Origin: an uncultured Hungatella sp.
GTDB lineage: Bacteria > Bacillota > Clostridia > Lachnospirales > Lachnospiraceae
Reading direction: 5' to 3'
DNA length: 30,441 nt
Assembly (NCBI GenBank): GCA_910585645.1
Contig: CAJUFP010000056.1
Coordinates: forward strand, 1-30,441
In this document: positions 8,220 to 17,211 of the stretch, piece by piece
How positions within the stretch are numbered: the stretch's first letter is position 1
Layout: every line of letters starts with the position of its first letter
Made by a program: the position numbers and the translations under genes
The notes under the pieces: generated by a model
The model's database searches: none
Told to the model about the DNA's origin: nothing
What the model saw: only the letters and a program-made list of their open reading frames with translations

Positions 8220-8248
8220 TTGACTTTACAACGAGAAGGAAATAAACT
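8220..8248 (+). promoter_or_regulatory. Probable promoter of the rrf2 remnant / yitT operon
   Basis: TTGACT at 8220-8225, 17-base spacer, TAAACT at 8243-8248. It overlaps a small GTTG/CAAC dyad. It sits 30 bases ahead of the shortened Rrf2 frame and would drive yitT and the phosphoesterase gene. Confidence 0.5.
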
Positions 8249-8277
8249 GTTAAAAAAGAGAGAGGTGGGGATATTCC

Positions 8278-8388
8278 ATGGAACGTGCAAGCAGATTCGT
8301 GCTGGCAGTCCATATATTTGCCTGTATTGATCCGTTTGAGGATGTGATGATGGATACGAAGAGATTGCTGGCGGGGGACGAGGGATGA
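8278..8388 (+). pseudogene. Shortened Rrf2-family regulator remnant
   Basis: A 36-codon frame with a good GAGGTGGGG ribosome site. It begins MERASRFVLAVHIFACI, which is the characteristic first helix of Rrf2-family regulators (the consensus is close to ISSRFxIAVHIFACI). The helix-turn-helix and dimerisation parts, over a hundred residues, are missing: after about 25 residues it runs out of family resemblance and stops. Its TGA (8386-8388) overlaps the yitT ATG (8385-8387) as ATGA, so translation of the remnant could now be coupled to yitT. Too short for a functional DNA-binding protein. The resemblance rests on a short stretch. Confidence 0.55.
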
Positions 8389-9242
8389 AAACAGAACAGA
8401 CGATTCGGGAACTTCTTGTGATGACCGGGGCCACGTTGATCATTGCCGCCGCGGTGTTTTTCTTTTTGATTCCAAGCCACGCGGCGGTCAGCTCCGTGTC
8501 CGGACTGGCCATGGTGCTGTCCAATTTTGTGCCCTTGTCCATATCCGCCATTACCATGGCGCTGAATGTTGTGCTGCTGGCAGTGGGATTTCTGCTGTGC
8601 GGCCATGAATTTGGCTTTAAGACCGTGTACACCTCCATTCTTCTGCCGGTGTTTATGGGGATATTTGAGATCCTTCTGCCGGACAACACATCCATCTCCG
8701 GGGACGCCATGCTGGATGTGGTCTGCTATATCTTTGTGGTGAGCATCGGGCTTAGCATCCTGTTTAACATGAACGCGTCCTCCGGCGGGCTGGATATTGT
8801 GGCCAAGATCCTGAACCGGTACCTGCACATGGATCTGGGAAAGGCCATGGGTCTTAGCGGCATGCTGGTGGCCTTGAGCTCTGCGTTTGCCTACGACAAG
8901 AAAACCGTGGTGCTAAGCGTTCTTGGGACCTACCTTAACGGCGTGGTGCTGGACTATTTTATTTTCGGGCAGAACATAAAGCGGAGAGTCTGCATTATTT
9001 CGAAGGATAAGGAAAAGCAGATCTGTGACTGGATCTTGTATACCCTGAAAAGCGGGGCCACCATCTATGAGGCCAGAGGGGCTTATGACGGCATCGCGCG
9101 CAATGAGATCATTACCATTGTGGACAAACATGAGTACCAGAAGCTGATGCAGTATGTGACAAAGGAGGACCCGGCGGCTTTTGTCACGGTGTACAATGTC
9201 AGCGATATGAGGTACATACCCAAGGGGAGAGGAAGTCTATGA
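8385..9242 (+). CDS. YitT family membrane protein
   Basis: A 285-residue protein with five or six hydrophobic segments in the first ~190 residues (the YitT/DUF161 region, containing NMNASSGGLDIVAKILNRY) followed by a soluble C-terminal DUF2179-type domain (about 200-280: RVCIISKDKEKQICDWIL, SGATIYEARGAY, DKHEYQKLMQYV). The length and layout are normal for YitT proteins, which are abundant in Firmicutes and whose biochemical role is not established. The start codon overlaps the stop of the Rrf2 remnant and the stop codon overlaps the start of the next gene, so these are translationally coupled. Confidence 0.92.
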   Translation: MKTEQTIRELLVMTGATLIIAAAVFFFLIPSHAAVSSVSGLAMVLSNFVPLSISAITMALNVVLLAVGFLLCGHEFGFKTVYTSILLPVFMGIFEILLPDNTSISGDAMLDVVCYIFVVSIGLSILFNMNASSGGLDIVAKILNRYLHMDLGKAMGLSGMLVALSSAFAYDKKTVVLSVLGTYLNGVVLDYFIFGQNIKRRVCIISKDKEKQICDWILYTLKSGATIYEARGAYDGIARNEIITIVDKHEYQKLMQYVTKEDPAAFVTVYNVSDMRYIPKGRGSL

Positions 9243-10519
9243 AAACATTGCTTTTTTATCTGCTGATGGCCCTGCTTGCCGGGGGAGGGGACGGGGCCGG
9301 GACCGGAGCCGGCAAGTGGCAGGCCGGGGCGAAAGCCATGTGGGCGCAGGCTGACAGTAAGCCGCAGACCCGTCTGATGGTGGCCACGGACCTTCATTAC
9401 CTGTCCCCGGACCTGACGGACCATGGCAGTTATTTTACGAATCTGGTCCGAAACGGGGACGGGAAGGTTATGGAGTATTGTGAGGAGCTGACAGAGGCGT
9501 TTGTGGATACGGTTTTGGAGAAGAGGCCGGATGCGCTTATCCTCACAGGGGACCTGACGTTTAACGGCGCCAGAAAGAGCCATGAGGATCTGGCCGGGAA
9601 ACTGGCTGAGATCGAGAGAGCCGGAATCCCTGTGGCCGTGCTTTCCGGGAACCATGATCTGTGGAATCGGAACGCGGCTTCTTTTTCGGGGGACGGGGTT
9701 GAGCTTGTGCCCGGCGTCTCCGCAAAGGAATTTAGGGAGATCTATTTTCCTTTTGGATTTGAGGAGGCATTGGGGCAGGATACGGCCTCCTCCAGCTATG
9801 TGTGGCAGGCCGCTCCGGGGCTTCGGCTGCTGATGCTGGATGTTAACGGGGTGTCCCAGGCCTGTTCGGTGCCGGAGGAGACCCTGGAGTGGATGGAGGG
9901 GCAGCTGGAGGAAGCCGCAAAAGCGGGGGACAGGGTTCTTGGGTTCAGCCATCAGAACCTGATGTGGCACAGTATGTTTGCGGACGGATACATGATCGAA
10001 AACAGCAGGGCAGTGTTTGACCTTTACAGGAAGTACGGCGTGGCCGCCAATTTCAGCGGCCATCTGCACATCCAGCGCGTCGGGGAACTGGACGGATTTT
10101 ATGAGGTGGTCACCTCCGCCCTTTCGGTTTCGCCGCTTCATTACGGGGAGATCACCATAAAGGGGAATGTGCTGGATTACCGGACAGAGTCTGTGGATGT
10201 GTCGGCCTGGGCCGGAAAAAACGGCCTGTCCGGGGAGGAAGTGCTGGATTTTGACGGGTATGCCAGGGGATTTTTCCTGGACACCTTTTATGGGCAGGCT
10301 ATGGAAAAGCTGGAGGGCATGGAGGATGAGGGGTTAAAGGGCAGGATGGCGGATTATTTTGCCGGTCAGAATCACAGGTATTTTTCCGGCTGCCCCGCGC
10401 CGGGGGATGAAAAGATGCTCAAGGCGTGGAAGGAGTGCGGGGGGTTCTTTGGAATGTATCTTGAGGGGATTGCCGGAGAGGGGGAGGATTATAATTGGGT
10501 CAGGGTTTGGATGCGGTGA
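9239..10519 (+). CDS. Secreted or membrane-anchored calcineurin-like metallophosphoesterase
   Basis: A 426-residue protein with an N-terminal hydrophobic stretch (MKTLLFYLLMALLAGGG) that looks like a signal peptide or anchor. The metal-binding motifs of calcineurin-like phosphoesterases are all present in order: ATDLHYL, LTGDLTFNG, LSGNHDLWN, GFSHQNLMWH and NFSGHLHIQ. The C-terminal third (from about residue 315) is helical and has no recognised domain. It starts by an ATGA overlap with yitT and has a GAGAGGAAG ribosome site. Substrate unknown; cell-surface nucleotide, phosphodiester or cell-wall teichoic substrates are all possible. It is the last G/C-rich gene before the defence island. Confidence 0.9.
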   Translation: MKTLLFYLLMALLAGGGDGAGTGAGKWQAGAKAMWAQADSKPQTRLMVATDLHYLSPDLTDHGSYFTNLVRNGDGKVMEYCEELTEAFVDTVLEKRPDALILTGDLTFNGARKSHEDLAGKLAEIERAGIPVAVLSGNHDLWNRNAASFSGDGVELVPGVSAKEFREIYFPFGFEEALGQDTASSSYVWQAAPGLRLLMLDVNGVSQACSVPEETLEWMEGQLEEAAKAGDRVLGFSHQNLMWHSMFADGYMIENSRAVFDLYRKYGVAANFSGHLHIQRVGELDGFYEVVTSALSVSPLHYGEITIKGNVLDYRTESVDVSAWAGKNGLSGEEVLDFDGYARGFFLDTFYGQAMEKLEGMEDEGLKGRMADYFAGQNHRYFSGCPAPGDEKMLKAWKECGGFFGMYLEGIAGEGEDYNWVRVWMR

Positions 10520-10539
10520 GGTCTTTTAACCCTTTTAAT

Positions 10540-10601
10540 ATAATTTAATTATATAGATGTATAAATTAATTATTGTGACGATTCCATTTCCATGATATAC
10601 T
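10540..10601 (+). promoter_or_regulatory. Promoter of the BREX operon with A/T-rich dyad
   Basis: TTGTGA at 10573-10578, a 17-base spacer and TATACT at 10596-10601 form a good sigma-A promoter ahead of the XRE gene. Immediately upstream (about 10540-10572) is an imperfect A/T-rich dyad (TTTAATTATATA and TATAAATTAA around GATG), a candidate operator for the small XRE protein. Operator function is inference. Confidence 0.6.
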
Positions 10602-10667
10602 TTTCAATAGATTATGATGGCGGTCAACTGTGAATATAAAAACAGGTAACAAGTGAGGAATTACAAG

Positions 10668-10883
10668 ATGAAGGTCAGTTATAACAAATTGTGGAAATCA
10701 TTAATTGACAGAGATATGAAGAAGATGGATTTACTGGAAGCAGTTGAGATGAGTCCTAATACGCTGGCAAAGCTGGGAAGAAATGAGGATGTCTCCATGG
10801 ATGTTCTAAGACGCATCTGCGAATACCTGCGGTGTGATGTTGGCGACATTATGGAGATGGTTCCGGAGAAAAGCGAGGATTAG
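10668..10883 (+). CDS. Small XRE-family (Cro/CI) DNA-binding regulator
   Basis: A 71-residue protein consisting of essentially one helix-turn-helix domain: MKVSYNKLWKSLIDRDMKK, then DLLEAVEMSPNTLAKLGRN and VSMDVLRRICEYLRCDVGDI. This is the compact XRE subtype common in Firmicutes. I prefer ATG at 10668 because GAGG (10654-10657) lies ten bases before it; an in-frame GTG at 10653 has no good site. The gene is the first of the BREX operon and ends four bases before the TTG start of brxA, so it is probably co-transcribed and autoregulates the operon. It differs from the larger WYL-domain BrxR regulators known for some BREX loci. Confidence 0.85.
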   Translation: MKVSYNKLWKSLIDRDMKKMDLLEAVEMSPNTLAKLGRNEDVSMDVLRRICEYLRCDVGDIMEMVPEKSED

Positions 10884-10887
10884 TTTA

Positions 10888-11496
10888 TTGAAACGAAATA
10901 AATATAGCGCAGGAGCTGTTAAGCTTGCCTTGTGGTTTATGGAATTTCGCAGGGAGGTTCAGCTTTTGGCACAGGGAAGAACATTTGATGATATAAAGGC
11001 GCTCAGCGACAGGGAAAATATATTTGGTGCGTCTACACCGGCAAGGGCGGCTATGATTCAATCCACAATATCTGCAAGGATTAAGAGTATGGATTCCAGT
11101 TTCTATCCTCTTTTTATGGACAGCGATGTGGCAACGCAGAAATTGTATGCGCTGACAGGGAGTTTTTCCCTTGATACTCTGTTTTTTGATTTTATGTATG
11201 AGGTTGTACGGGAAAAAATGATTATAGGAACAAAAATGCTTGCGGACGCGGATATCCGAATATTTTTTAAAAATAAACAGGAACAGGACGCAACTGCGGC
11301 AAAGTGGACTGAGCAGACTTTGCAGAGGCTTGGCAGGAGTTATAAAACACAGCTTTACGAGGCAGGTATTCTTGACAACAGGACAAGGGGGGCGGAGCGC
11401 GGCATATTAAAGCCGATCCTTGACCCGATATTTAGGGGCTGGCTGGAGGAATATGGATATAGTCAGGTAGTGAAAGCATTGGAGGGGATCAGGTGA
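10888..11496 (+). CDS. brxA: BrxA, BREX system protein (DUF1819)
   Basis: A 202-residue protein matching the BrxA/DUF1819 family: KYSAGAVKLALWFMEFRREV near the N-terminus, a central FFDFMYEVVREKM segment, and a C-terminal GGAERGILKP-like end (here GAERGILKPILDPIFRGWLE). BrxA is a small helical DNA-binding protein of BREX type 1 systems. I place the start at a TTG (10888-10890) because GAGG at 10874-10877 is well spaced and the homology begins there; an upstream in-frame ATG at 10834 lies inside the XRE gene. The weak start codon may set a low dose. It overlaps brxB by one base. Confidence 0.9.
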   Translation: MKRNKYSAGAVKLALWFMEFRREVQLLAQGRTFDDIKALSDRENIFGASTPARAAMIQSTISARIKSMDSSFYPLFMDSDVATQKLYALTGSFSLDTLFFDFMYEVVREKMIIGTKMLADADIRIFFKNKQEQDATAAKWTEQTLQRLGRSYKTQLYEAGILDNRTRGAERGILKPILDPIFRGWLEEYGYSQVVKALEGIR

Positions 11497-12071
11497 TGAC
11501 TGATATAAAAGAACGCCTGGACAGAATGGAGGAAGTGATCCGTAAACCTTCATTCAGACAAAACAGCGGCCGGGCAAACGAAGTGAACTATTGGATATTT
11601 GATTATCCTCCGGACAGGGAGTTGGAGGTCCGCAGGCGGATTAACTACATGCAGGCCAGGAATGCCAGAGGAGGAGAGGGATTCGATTTAGCGGTGTTTG
11701 ACCTATACGACATAACCATTGACTTTCTTGAAAAAAACCATTTCCTGGAAGACTGTTACAGGTTTGAGAAGAAAAAAGGACTGGAGCGTATTGCAAAAGC
11801 GGTCAACAACTCCATGAAGATAAATGATGACGACAGTTATATTGTTCGATATATTAAAGATCATACGCCGGAGAACGCAGTTGTTTTTCTGACAGGAGTT
11901 GGAAAGTGTTTTCCTGTTTTGCGGTCCCATAAAGTGCTTAACAATCTACACCAGTTATTTGTGAGGGTTCCGGTTGTAATGTTCTTTCCGGGGATCTATA
12001 ATGAGCAGGAACTGGTCCTGTTTGGTGAGATAAAAGACGACAATTATTACAGGGCTTTCAAACTGACTTAA
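11496..12071 (+). CDS. brxB: BrxB, BREX system protein (DUF1788)
   Basis: A 191-residue protein of the BrxB/DUF1788 family. Family-typical segments are VNYWIFDYPPDRELEVRRRI near residue 30, FDLAVFDLYDI, and the C-terminal FLTGVGKCFPVLRSHKVLNN then VPVVMFFPGIYN and ELVLFGEIKDDNYYRAFKL. BrxB is required in BREX type 1, but its biochemical action is unclear. ATG at 11496 shares one base with the brxA stop; GGAGG at 11481-11485 supports it (an alternative GTG is three bases upstream). Confidence 0.92.
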   Translation: MTDIKERLDRMEEVIRKPSFRQNSGRANEVNYWIFDYPPDRELEVRRRINYMQARNARGGEGFDLAVFDLYDITIDFLEKNHFLEDCYRFEKKKGLERIAKAVNNSMKINDDDSYIVRYIKDHTPENAVVFLTGVGKCFPVLRSHKVLNNLHQLFVRVPVVMFFPGIYNEQELVLFGEIKDDNYYRAFKLT

Positions 12072-12203
12072 TCCCATAGCAGTACAGAAGAAACCTGCAT
12101 GCGCCCGGCGGCGGACTTTCATGGTAAGGGGCAGAATATCCCTGCCGTTGGCAGGCAGAAATACAGCAAGGGTTTTGATTTACAGGATACAGGAGGATTC
12201 AAG

Positions 12204-15200
12204 ATGCAGATTAGGGAAATGTTTGCCAAACCGATTGACCGGGAAATACAGGGAGTTATAATTGTAGGTCAGGGTGAGGATACCAGAGTTTTTCAGGAAT
12301 TGGAAGAGTATGTGGTTACAAGAGAACTGCAAAAGCATTTTGCGGATTTTTTTGAGGCGTATAAAAAAGGAATCACAGGCAATACGGATGAAATCGGCGT
12401 ATGGATATCCGGTTTTTTCGGAAGCGGAAAATCTCATTTTTTGAAAATACTGTCCTATATCCTGGACAATAAAGAAATTGGAGGAAAGAGGGCGGTTGAT
12501 TTTTTTGAAGAAGATCATAAAATAGCCGATCCTCTTGTTTTGGAGAACATGAAATTGGCTGCAGGCACTCCTGCGGATGTGGTGCTTTTTAACATTGATT
12601 CTAAAAGCGACAGCAACAGTAAACAGAATAAGGATGCCATTGTCAATGTATTCTTAAAAGTATTCAATGAGATGAGAGGATTTTGTGGAAGTATGCCTCA
12701 TCTTGCGGACCTGGAAAGCCAGCTTACAGATACAGGAAAATATCAGGCATTTAAAGAAGCATTTGCAAAGGAATATGGCGCTGAGTGGGAGGAATCCCGT
12801 CACAAGTTTGATTTTATTCAGGATGATGTGGTGGAAGCTTTGACAGCCATTGATTTTATGAGTGAGGCGGCTGCAAGGAACTGGTGTGAAAAAGCAACAG
12901 AAACCTATGGAATCAGTATTGAGGAATTTGCAAAGCGCGTAAAGGAATACATAGCAGGGAAAGGCAAAAATCATCACGTAGTGTTTATGGTGGATGAAGT
13001 GGGACAGTACATAGGCGATGATTCCAGTCTGATGTTAAATCTCCAGACGGTAAGAGAAGAGCTTTCCAAGAAATGTAAAGGAAAAGCATGGGTTGTAGTG
13101 ACCAGCCAGCAGGATGTAGATTCCATTATGAGTGTAAAAGGGAATGATTTTTCTAAGATTCAGGGACGGTTTTCCACTCGTCTTGCGCTCTCCTCAGCAA
13201 ATGTAGATGAGGTTATTAAGAAGCGGATATTAGAGAAAAATAAGGTCGGAGCGCAGACACTCAGGCTTCTCTACGGACAAAAAGCGACGACGATCAAGAA
13301 TCTTATTGTATTTAATGACGGTGTGGAGAAGAAGCTGTATGCAGATGAAGATGATTTTGCTTTATGCTACCCCTTTGTGCCGTATCAGTTCAACCTTCTT
13401 GCAAGCGTCTTGACTTCCATCCGCACCCACGGGGCATCAGGCAAGCACTTATCAGAGGGCGAACGTTCCATGTTAGCTTTATTTAAGGAGAGCGCGGACA
13501 AAATCAAGGAAGAGTCTCAGGGAGCTATCGTGCCGTTTCACCGGTTTTATGACGCGCTGGAAAATTTCCTTGATCACAGCCACAGAAGTGTTATAATCCG
13601 CGCCTATGACAACAGTAAAATCAATCCGGAGAAAAAGACTTCCGATGTGTTCGCTGTCAATGTGCTAAAAACCTTGTTTATGATTAAGTACATTCTTGAG
13701 ATTGAGGCTAATGAAGAGAACATTACAAGCCTTATGATCAGCCATATGGACGAAGAACGCATGGTTTTGAGAGAGCAGGTTAAGACAGCGTTAAAGACCC
13801 TTCAGCAGCAGATGCTTGTGCAGAAGAACGGCAGTGTCTACGTGTTTCTGACAGATGAGGAACAGGAAATTAACCGGGAGATAGACAGTCAGACTGTAGA
13901 GATGGCAGAAGTGATCAATAAAGTGTCAGAGATGATTTTTGAGCATATTTTTTCGGAGAAAAGATACCGCTATCCTGCGCCTGCCGGCAGTGCAGCCTTT
14001 CAGGGACGGTACATGTTTCCGCTTAACCAGACTGTGGATGGCAGGCCATACAAATCCAATCAGAATTATGACATGGGACTTCACATTCTGACACCGTGGT
14101 ATGACGGCGGAACTGACGGCGCGACGCTTCGGATGATGTCAGGAACCGGACGGGAAGTATTGGTGCTTTTGCCCAATGATGCCGAATTTCTTGACGAATT
14201 AACGGTATATCTGAAAATTGAAAAGTTTCTGCGGCTGAACACATCGTCCCAGCTTACAAAATTCGAGACGATCAAGGAAGCTAAGCGTGTCGAAATGCGG
14301 GAACGGGAGGGCAACGCAAAACTTTATCTGACGGATGGTCTGAAAAAGGCAGTGATCTACGTGAATGGCGATGTGGCGCGCCTGTCTTCAAAAGAAGTGA
14401 CAGGGCGCATTAATGAAGCTCTGGGACGCCTTGTTCAGACGGTTTATCACAAGTTGTCCTATATTGACACTGCCATGGACGAGGCATCTGTTCGCAAGAT
14501 GTTTAAAGCGGATGATCAGATGAGTTTTAATCTTCATGGAGTTCCGGAGCCAAACGCCCATGGGCTGGATGATGTACTGCAGTATATAAAAGGAAATACA
14601 GACATCCATATTAAGACTTCTATGAAAACGGTGAAAGACCGTTTCATGAGAGCGCCATATGGATTTGTGGAAGATGATATACAGTGGCTTGTAGCCAGAT
14701 TGTTTAGGCGGGGAGACCTTACCTTTACAGTAAATGGGACAAACGTGACGCTGATGAACCGGTCAGACAGTGAACTTGTGGATTATATCACCAAAAGGCA
14801 ATACGGGGATAAGCTTCTGATGGAAGTAAGAATCCGCGTGCCTGAAAAGGATAAGAGGGCAGTACGGAATGTGATCAAAGAATTATTTGGAACTTCGTTG
14901 GTATCAGAAGATGAGGATACATGTATGCGCAATTTCCAGGACTATTCACGAAATCGTGTGGACGAAATGGAAAAGATGGAAATAAATTATCATCATTATG
15001 CGTATCCGGGGAAAAAAGTAATTGCCGAAGGGAAAAAATTATTGCTTTCTGTGCTGCGGATATCAGAACCAAAGGAATTTTATGAGTACATTTCGAAATA
15101 TCAGGATGATTTTATAGATTATTCTGAGGACTATGAACCTGTCAGAACTTTTTTTGGCGGAGAGCAGCAGCAGATTTTTATGAGAGCATTGGATATGCTT

Positions 15201-15830
15201 GAAATATATGACGACAGCAAGACTTATATCGTAGATGAAGAACTTGAAACCGTTGTGGAGCAGATGAGGAACATTGTAAAAAAAGAAGCGCCGTACAGGG
15301 ATATTCCGCAGCTTCCGGGCCTGCGCAAACAATTTATGGAGGCGTATTCAAAGGTGCTGGAATCTGTATCTATTCCTGTAAGGCGGTCTATAGAGGCGGC
15401 AAAAGACAGGGTTTTAGAGGTTGTTGATACGAAGGATTATGTGACAGAGAAGAAACCTAAATACATGGAATTTTTCCTTGAGCTCAGCAGCGGGGCGGAA
15501 AGGTGCAGCAATGTTTCGATTCTAAGGAGTTTTGCGGATAAAGCAGAAGCATTGAAGATCCGGCTGTTGAATGAAATGGATGCTTTGGATGCTGAGATGG
15601 TGCAAAAAAGGGCAGAGGAGGACAAAAAGAAGAATCCAGAGAGCAAAGGGGTGGGCGTCACCGTCAAGGTGCCGGTTAAAAAGACCAGGAACATTACCAT
15701 TAAAAGTGTTACCCATACGTCATCGTGGCGTATAGAAAGCGCGGAGGATATAGAGACGCACATTGCGCAGCTGCGCAGGTCTCTGATGGATGAACTGAAC
15801 GAAAACGATGTGCTCAATGTAGAATTTTGA
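12204..15830 (+). CDS. brxC: BrxC, large BREX P-loop ATPase
   Basis: A 1208-residue protein. It has the BrxC start MQIREMFAKPIDREIQGVI, a Walker A motif SGFFGSGKSHFLKIL at about residues 68-80, and a Walker B motif VVFMVDEVGQYIG near residue 260. Later family segments include YPFVPYQFNLLASVL and GASGKHLSEGERSMLALFKE. The C-terminal part has a long helical region with KKNPESKGVGVTVKVPVKK linking to a final domain. BrxC is the AAA-type ATPase of BREX and is needed for host methylation or phage exclusion in characterised systems. ATG at 12204 is chosen because AGGAGG lies just before it; an ATG at 12099 has none. The 132-base gap after brxB is non-coding and contains a small CCTGCC-GTT-GGCAGG hairpin at 12141-12155. 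Confidence 0.95.
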   Translation: MQIREMFAKPIDREIQGVIIVGQGEDTRVFQELEEYVVTRELQKHFADFFEAYKKGITGNTDEIGVWISGFFGSGKSHFLKILSYILDNKEIGGKRAVDFFEEDHKIADPLVLENMKLAAGTPADVVLFNIDSKSDSNSKQNKDAIVNVFLKVFNEMRGFCGSMPHLADLESQLTDTGKYQAFKEAFAKEYGAEWEESRHKFDFIQDDVVEALTAIDFMSEAAARNWCEKATETYGISIEEFAKRVKEYIAGKGKNHHVVFMVDEVGQYIGDDSSLMLNLQTVREELSKKCKGKAWVVVTSQQDVDSIMSVKGNDFSKIQGRFSTRLALSSANVDEVIKKRILEKNKVGAQTLRLLYGQKATTIKNLIVFNDGVEKKLYADEDDFALCYPFVPYQFNLLASVLTSIRTHGASGKHLSEGERSMLALFKESADKIKEESQGAIVPFHRFYDALENFLDHSHRSVIIRAYDNSKINPEKKTSDVFAVNVLKTLFMIKYILEIEANEENITSLMISHMDEERMVLREQVKTALKTLQQQMLVQKNGSVYVFLTDEEQEINREIDSQTVEMAEVINKVSEMIFEHIFSEKRYRYPAPAGSAAFQGRYMFPLNQTVDGRPYKSNQNYDMGLHILTPWYDGGTDGATLRMMSGTGREVLVLLPNDAEFLDELTVYLKIEKFLRLNTSSQLTKFETIKEAKRVEMREREGNAKLYLTDGLKKAVIYVNGDVARLSSKEVTGRINEALGRLVQTVYHKLSYIDTAMDEASVRKMFKADDQMSFNLHGVPEPNAHGLDDVLQYIKGNTDIHIKTSMKTVKDRFMRAPYGFVEDDIQWLVARLFRRGDLTFTVNGTNVTLMNRSDSELVDYITKRQYGDKLLMEVRIRVPEKDKRAVRNVIKELFGTSLVSEDEDTCMRNFQDYSRNRVDEMEKMEINYHHYAYPGKKVIAEGKKLLLSVLRISEPKEFYEYISKYQDDFIDYSEDYEPVRTFFGGEQQQIFMRALDMLEIYDDSKTYIVDEELETVVEQMRNIVKKEAPYRDIPQLPGLRKQFMEAYSKVLESVSIPVRRSIEAAKDRVLEVVDTKDYVTEKKPKYMEFFLELSSGAERCSNVSILRSFADKAEALKIRLLNEMDALDAEMVQKRAEEDKKKNPESKGVGVTVKVPVKKTRNITIKSVTHTSSWRIESAEDIETHIAQLRRSLMDELNENDVLNVEF

Positions 15831-15900
15831 TATCCGTTGTTTTCAGACAGGATTATTTGGCAAACATAATGATAGAAGTCCTGGTATGGAGATGAATAAA

Positions 15901-17211
15901 ATGACAATTAAAAATATAATCCTGAAAAATTATCGATGTTTTGCGGATATGGAGGTAAACTTCCATGAAAAGCTGACCGTAATCGTTGGGGATAACGGTT
16001 CTGGAAAAACGTCTGTTCTTGAGGGGATCGCGGTTTCTCTGGGAACCATGTTTGTTGGATTAGACGGGCGAGCAGGCGTGAGCATCAATAAAAAGGATGC
16101 CAGGTTAAAGGCATATCAGATGGGAGAGTCCCAGGATATTCAGCCTCAGTATCCGGTAGAAATAATAGCCGCAGGCAGTATAGACGGACAGATGGTCACA
16201 TGGATGCGTTCTTTAAATGGGGAAAACGGAAGTACAACCATAAAAGACGCGAGAGATATGACGGATATTGCAAAAGACTATCAAAAACGTCTGCGGGATG
16301 GGGATGGGTCATTGGTACTTCCTATGATCGCGTATTATGGTACAGGCCGGCTGTGGGACTATCACAGAGAAAAGAAAACAGACACATTTAAAGACAATAC
16401 GAAAACCAACGGCTATATTGACAGCCTGGACGGGACGGCCAATATTAAACTGATGATGAGCTGGTTTAAAAAGAAGACCATGCAGACCATGCAGATGCGC
16501 TCAGATGAATTGGGAGAATCCATAGAACTGTCAGTTGTGTACAGGGCAATGCAGATGTGCTATGAGCGCGTTACAGGATATTCAGGCGTGAAATTTCGTT
16601 ATAATCTGGACATCAATGAGATTGAATGCCAGTATATTGATGAAAAAGGGCTTCCCATGAGTGTTCCGCTGCCACAGATGAGCGACGGATATAAAAGTAC
16701 GATCAGCCTGATTGGGGATATTGCCTATCGGATGGCTGTATTAAACCCACAGCTGGGAATGGATGTGATTGATAAAACAGATGGGATCGTCCTGATTGAT
16801 GAAGTGGATCTCCATCTCCATCCTGCATGGCAGCACCGTATTCTTGGAGATCTGCAGGAAATCTTTCCGAACGTGCAGTTTATAGTCACAACTCACGCGC
16901 CGGCAGTGATCAGCAGCGCAAAAAGTGAAAATCTTGTAATCTTAAAAAATTATGAGGTGTCGGACCCGGGAACCGAGATTTATGGAAATGATGTAAATTC
17001 TATTTTGAAAGATATTATGGGTGTGGCAGAACGCAATCCTGCCATTGCGGATCTGTTCGCCCGGTTCTATTTGCTGCTGAATGAGGGGCAATATGACAGA
17101 GCGGAAAAAATTCTGGATGAGATTGACGACCAGAGGGATTATCATGATAAGGAAGCAGCAGCTGACCGGGTAAAATTAAAACTGGAAAGAATCCGGGGAG
17201 GGAAGAGATGA
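15901..17211 (+). CDS. AAA/ABC-type ATPase of a Septu-like pair (PtuA-like)
   Basis: A 436-residue RecF/SMC-like ATPase. Walker A is GDNGSGKTS at about residues 30-38; a LPQMSDGYKSTISLIGDIA stretch occupies the place of the ABC signature; Walker B is GIVLIDEVDLHLHPAWQ; and a switch histidine lies in FIVTTHAPAVISS. This is the compact ATPase type of COG3950/PtuA relatives, lacking a TOPRIM nuclease domain. The next gene is an HNH nuclease joined by a 4-base overlap, which is the Septu (PtuA-PtuB) arrangement. ATG at 15901 is chosen because GGAG ends ten bases earlier; two upstream in-frame ATGs lack a spaced site. It lies 70 bases after brxC, inside the BREX operon. Septu assignment is from architecture; another ATPase/HNH defence family is possible. 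Confidence 0.8.
   Translation: MTIKNIILKNYRCFADMEVNFHEKLTVIVGDNGSGKTSVLEGIAVSLGTMFVGLDGRAGVSINKKDARLKAYQMGESQDIQPQYPVEIIAAGSIDGQMVTWMRSLNGENGSTTIKDARDMTDIAKDYQKRLRDGDGSLVLPMIAYYGTGRLWDYHREKKTDTFKDNTKTNGYIDSLDGTANIKLMMSWFKKKTMQTMQMRSDELGESIELSVVYRAMQMCYERVTGYSGVKFRYNLDINEIECQYIDEKGLPMSVPLPQMSDGYKSTISLIGDIAYRMAVLNPQLGMDVIDKTDGIVLIDEVDLHLHPAWQHRILGDLQEIFPNVQFIVTTHAPAVISSAKSENLVILKNYEVSDPGTEIYGNDVNSILKDIMGVAERNPAIADLFARFYLLLNEGQYDRAEKILDEIDDQRDYHDKEAAADRVKLKLERIRGGKR

Noticed and set aside
9083..10141. A 352-codon minus-strand frame
   Set aside because: Shadow of the phosphoesterase gene, whose five metal motifs are intact on the plus strand.
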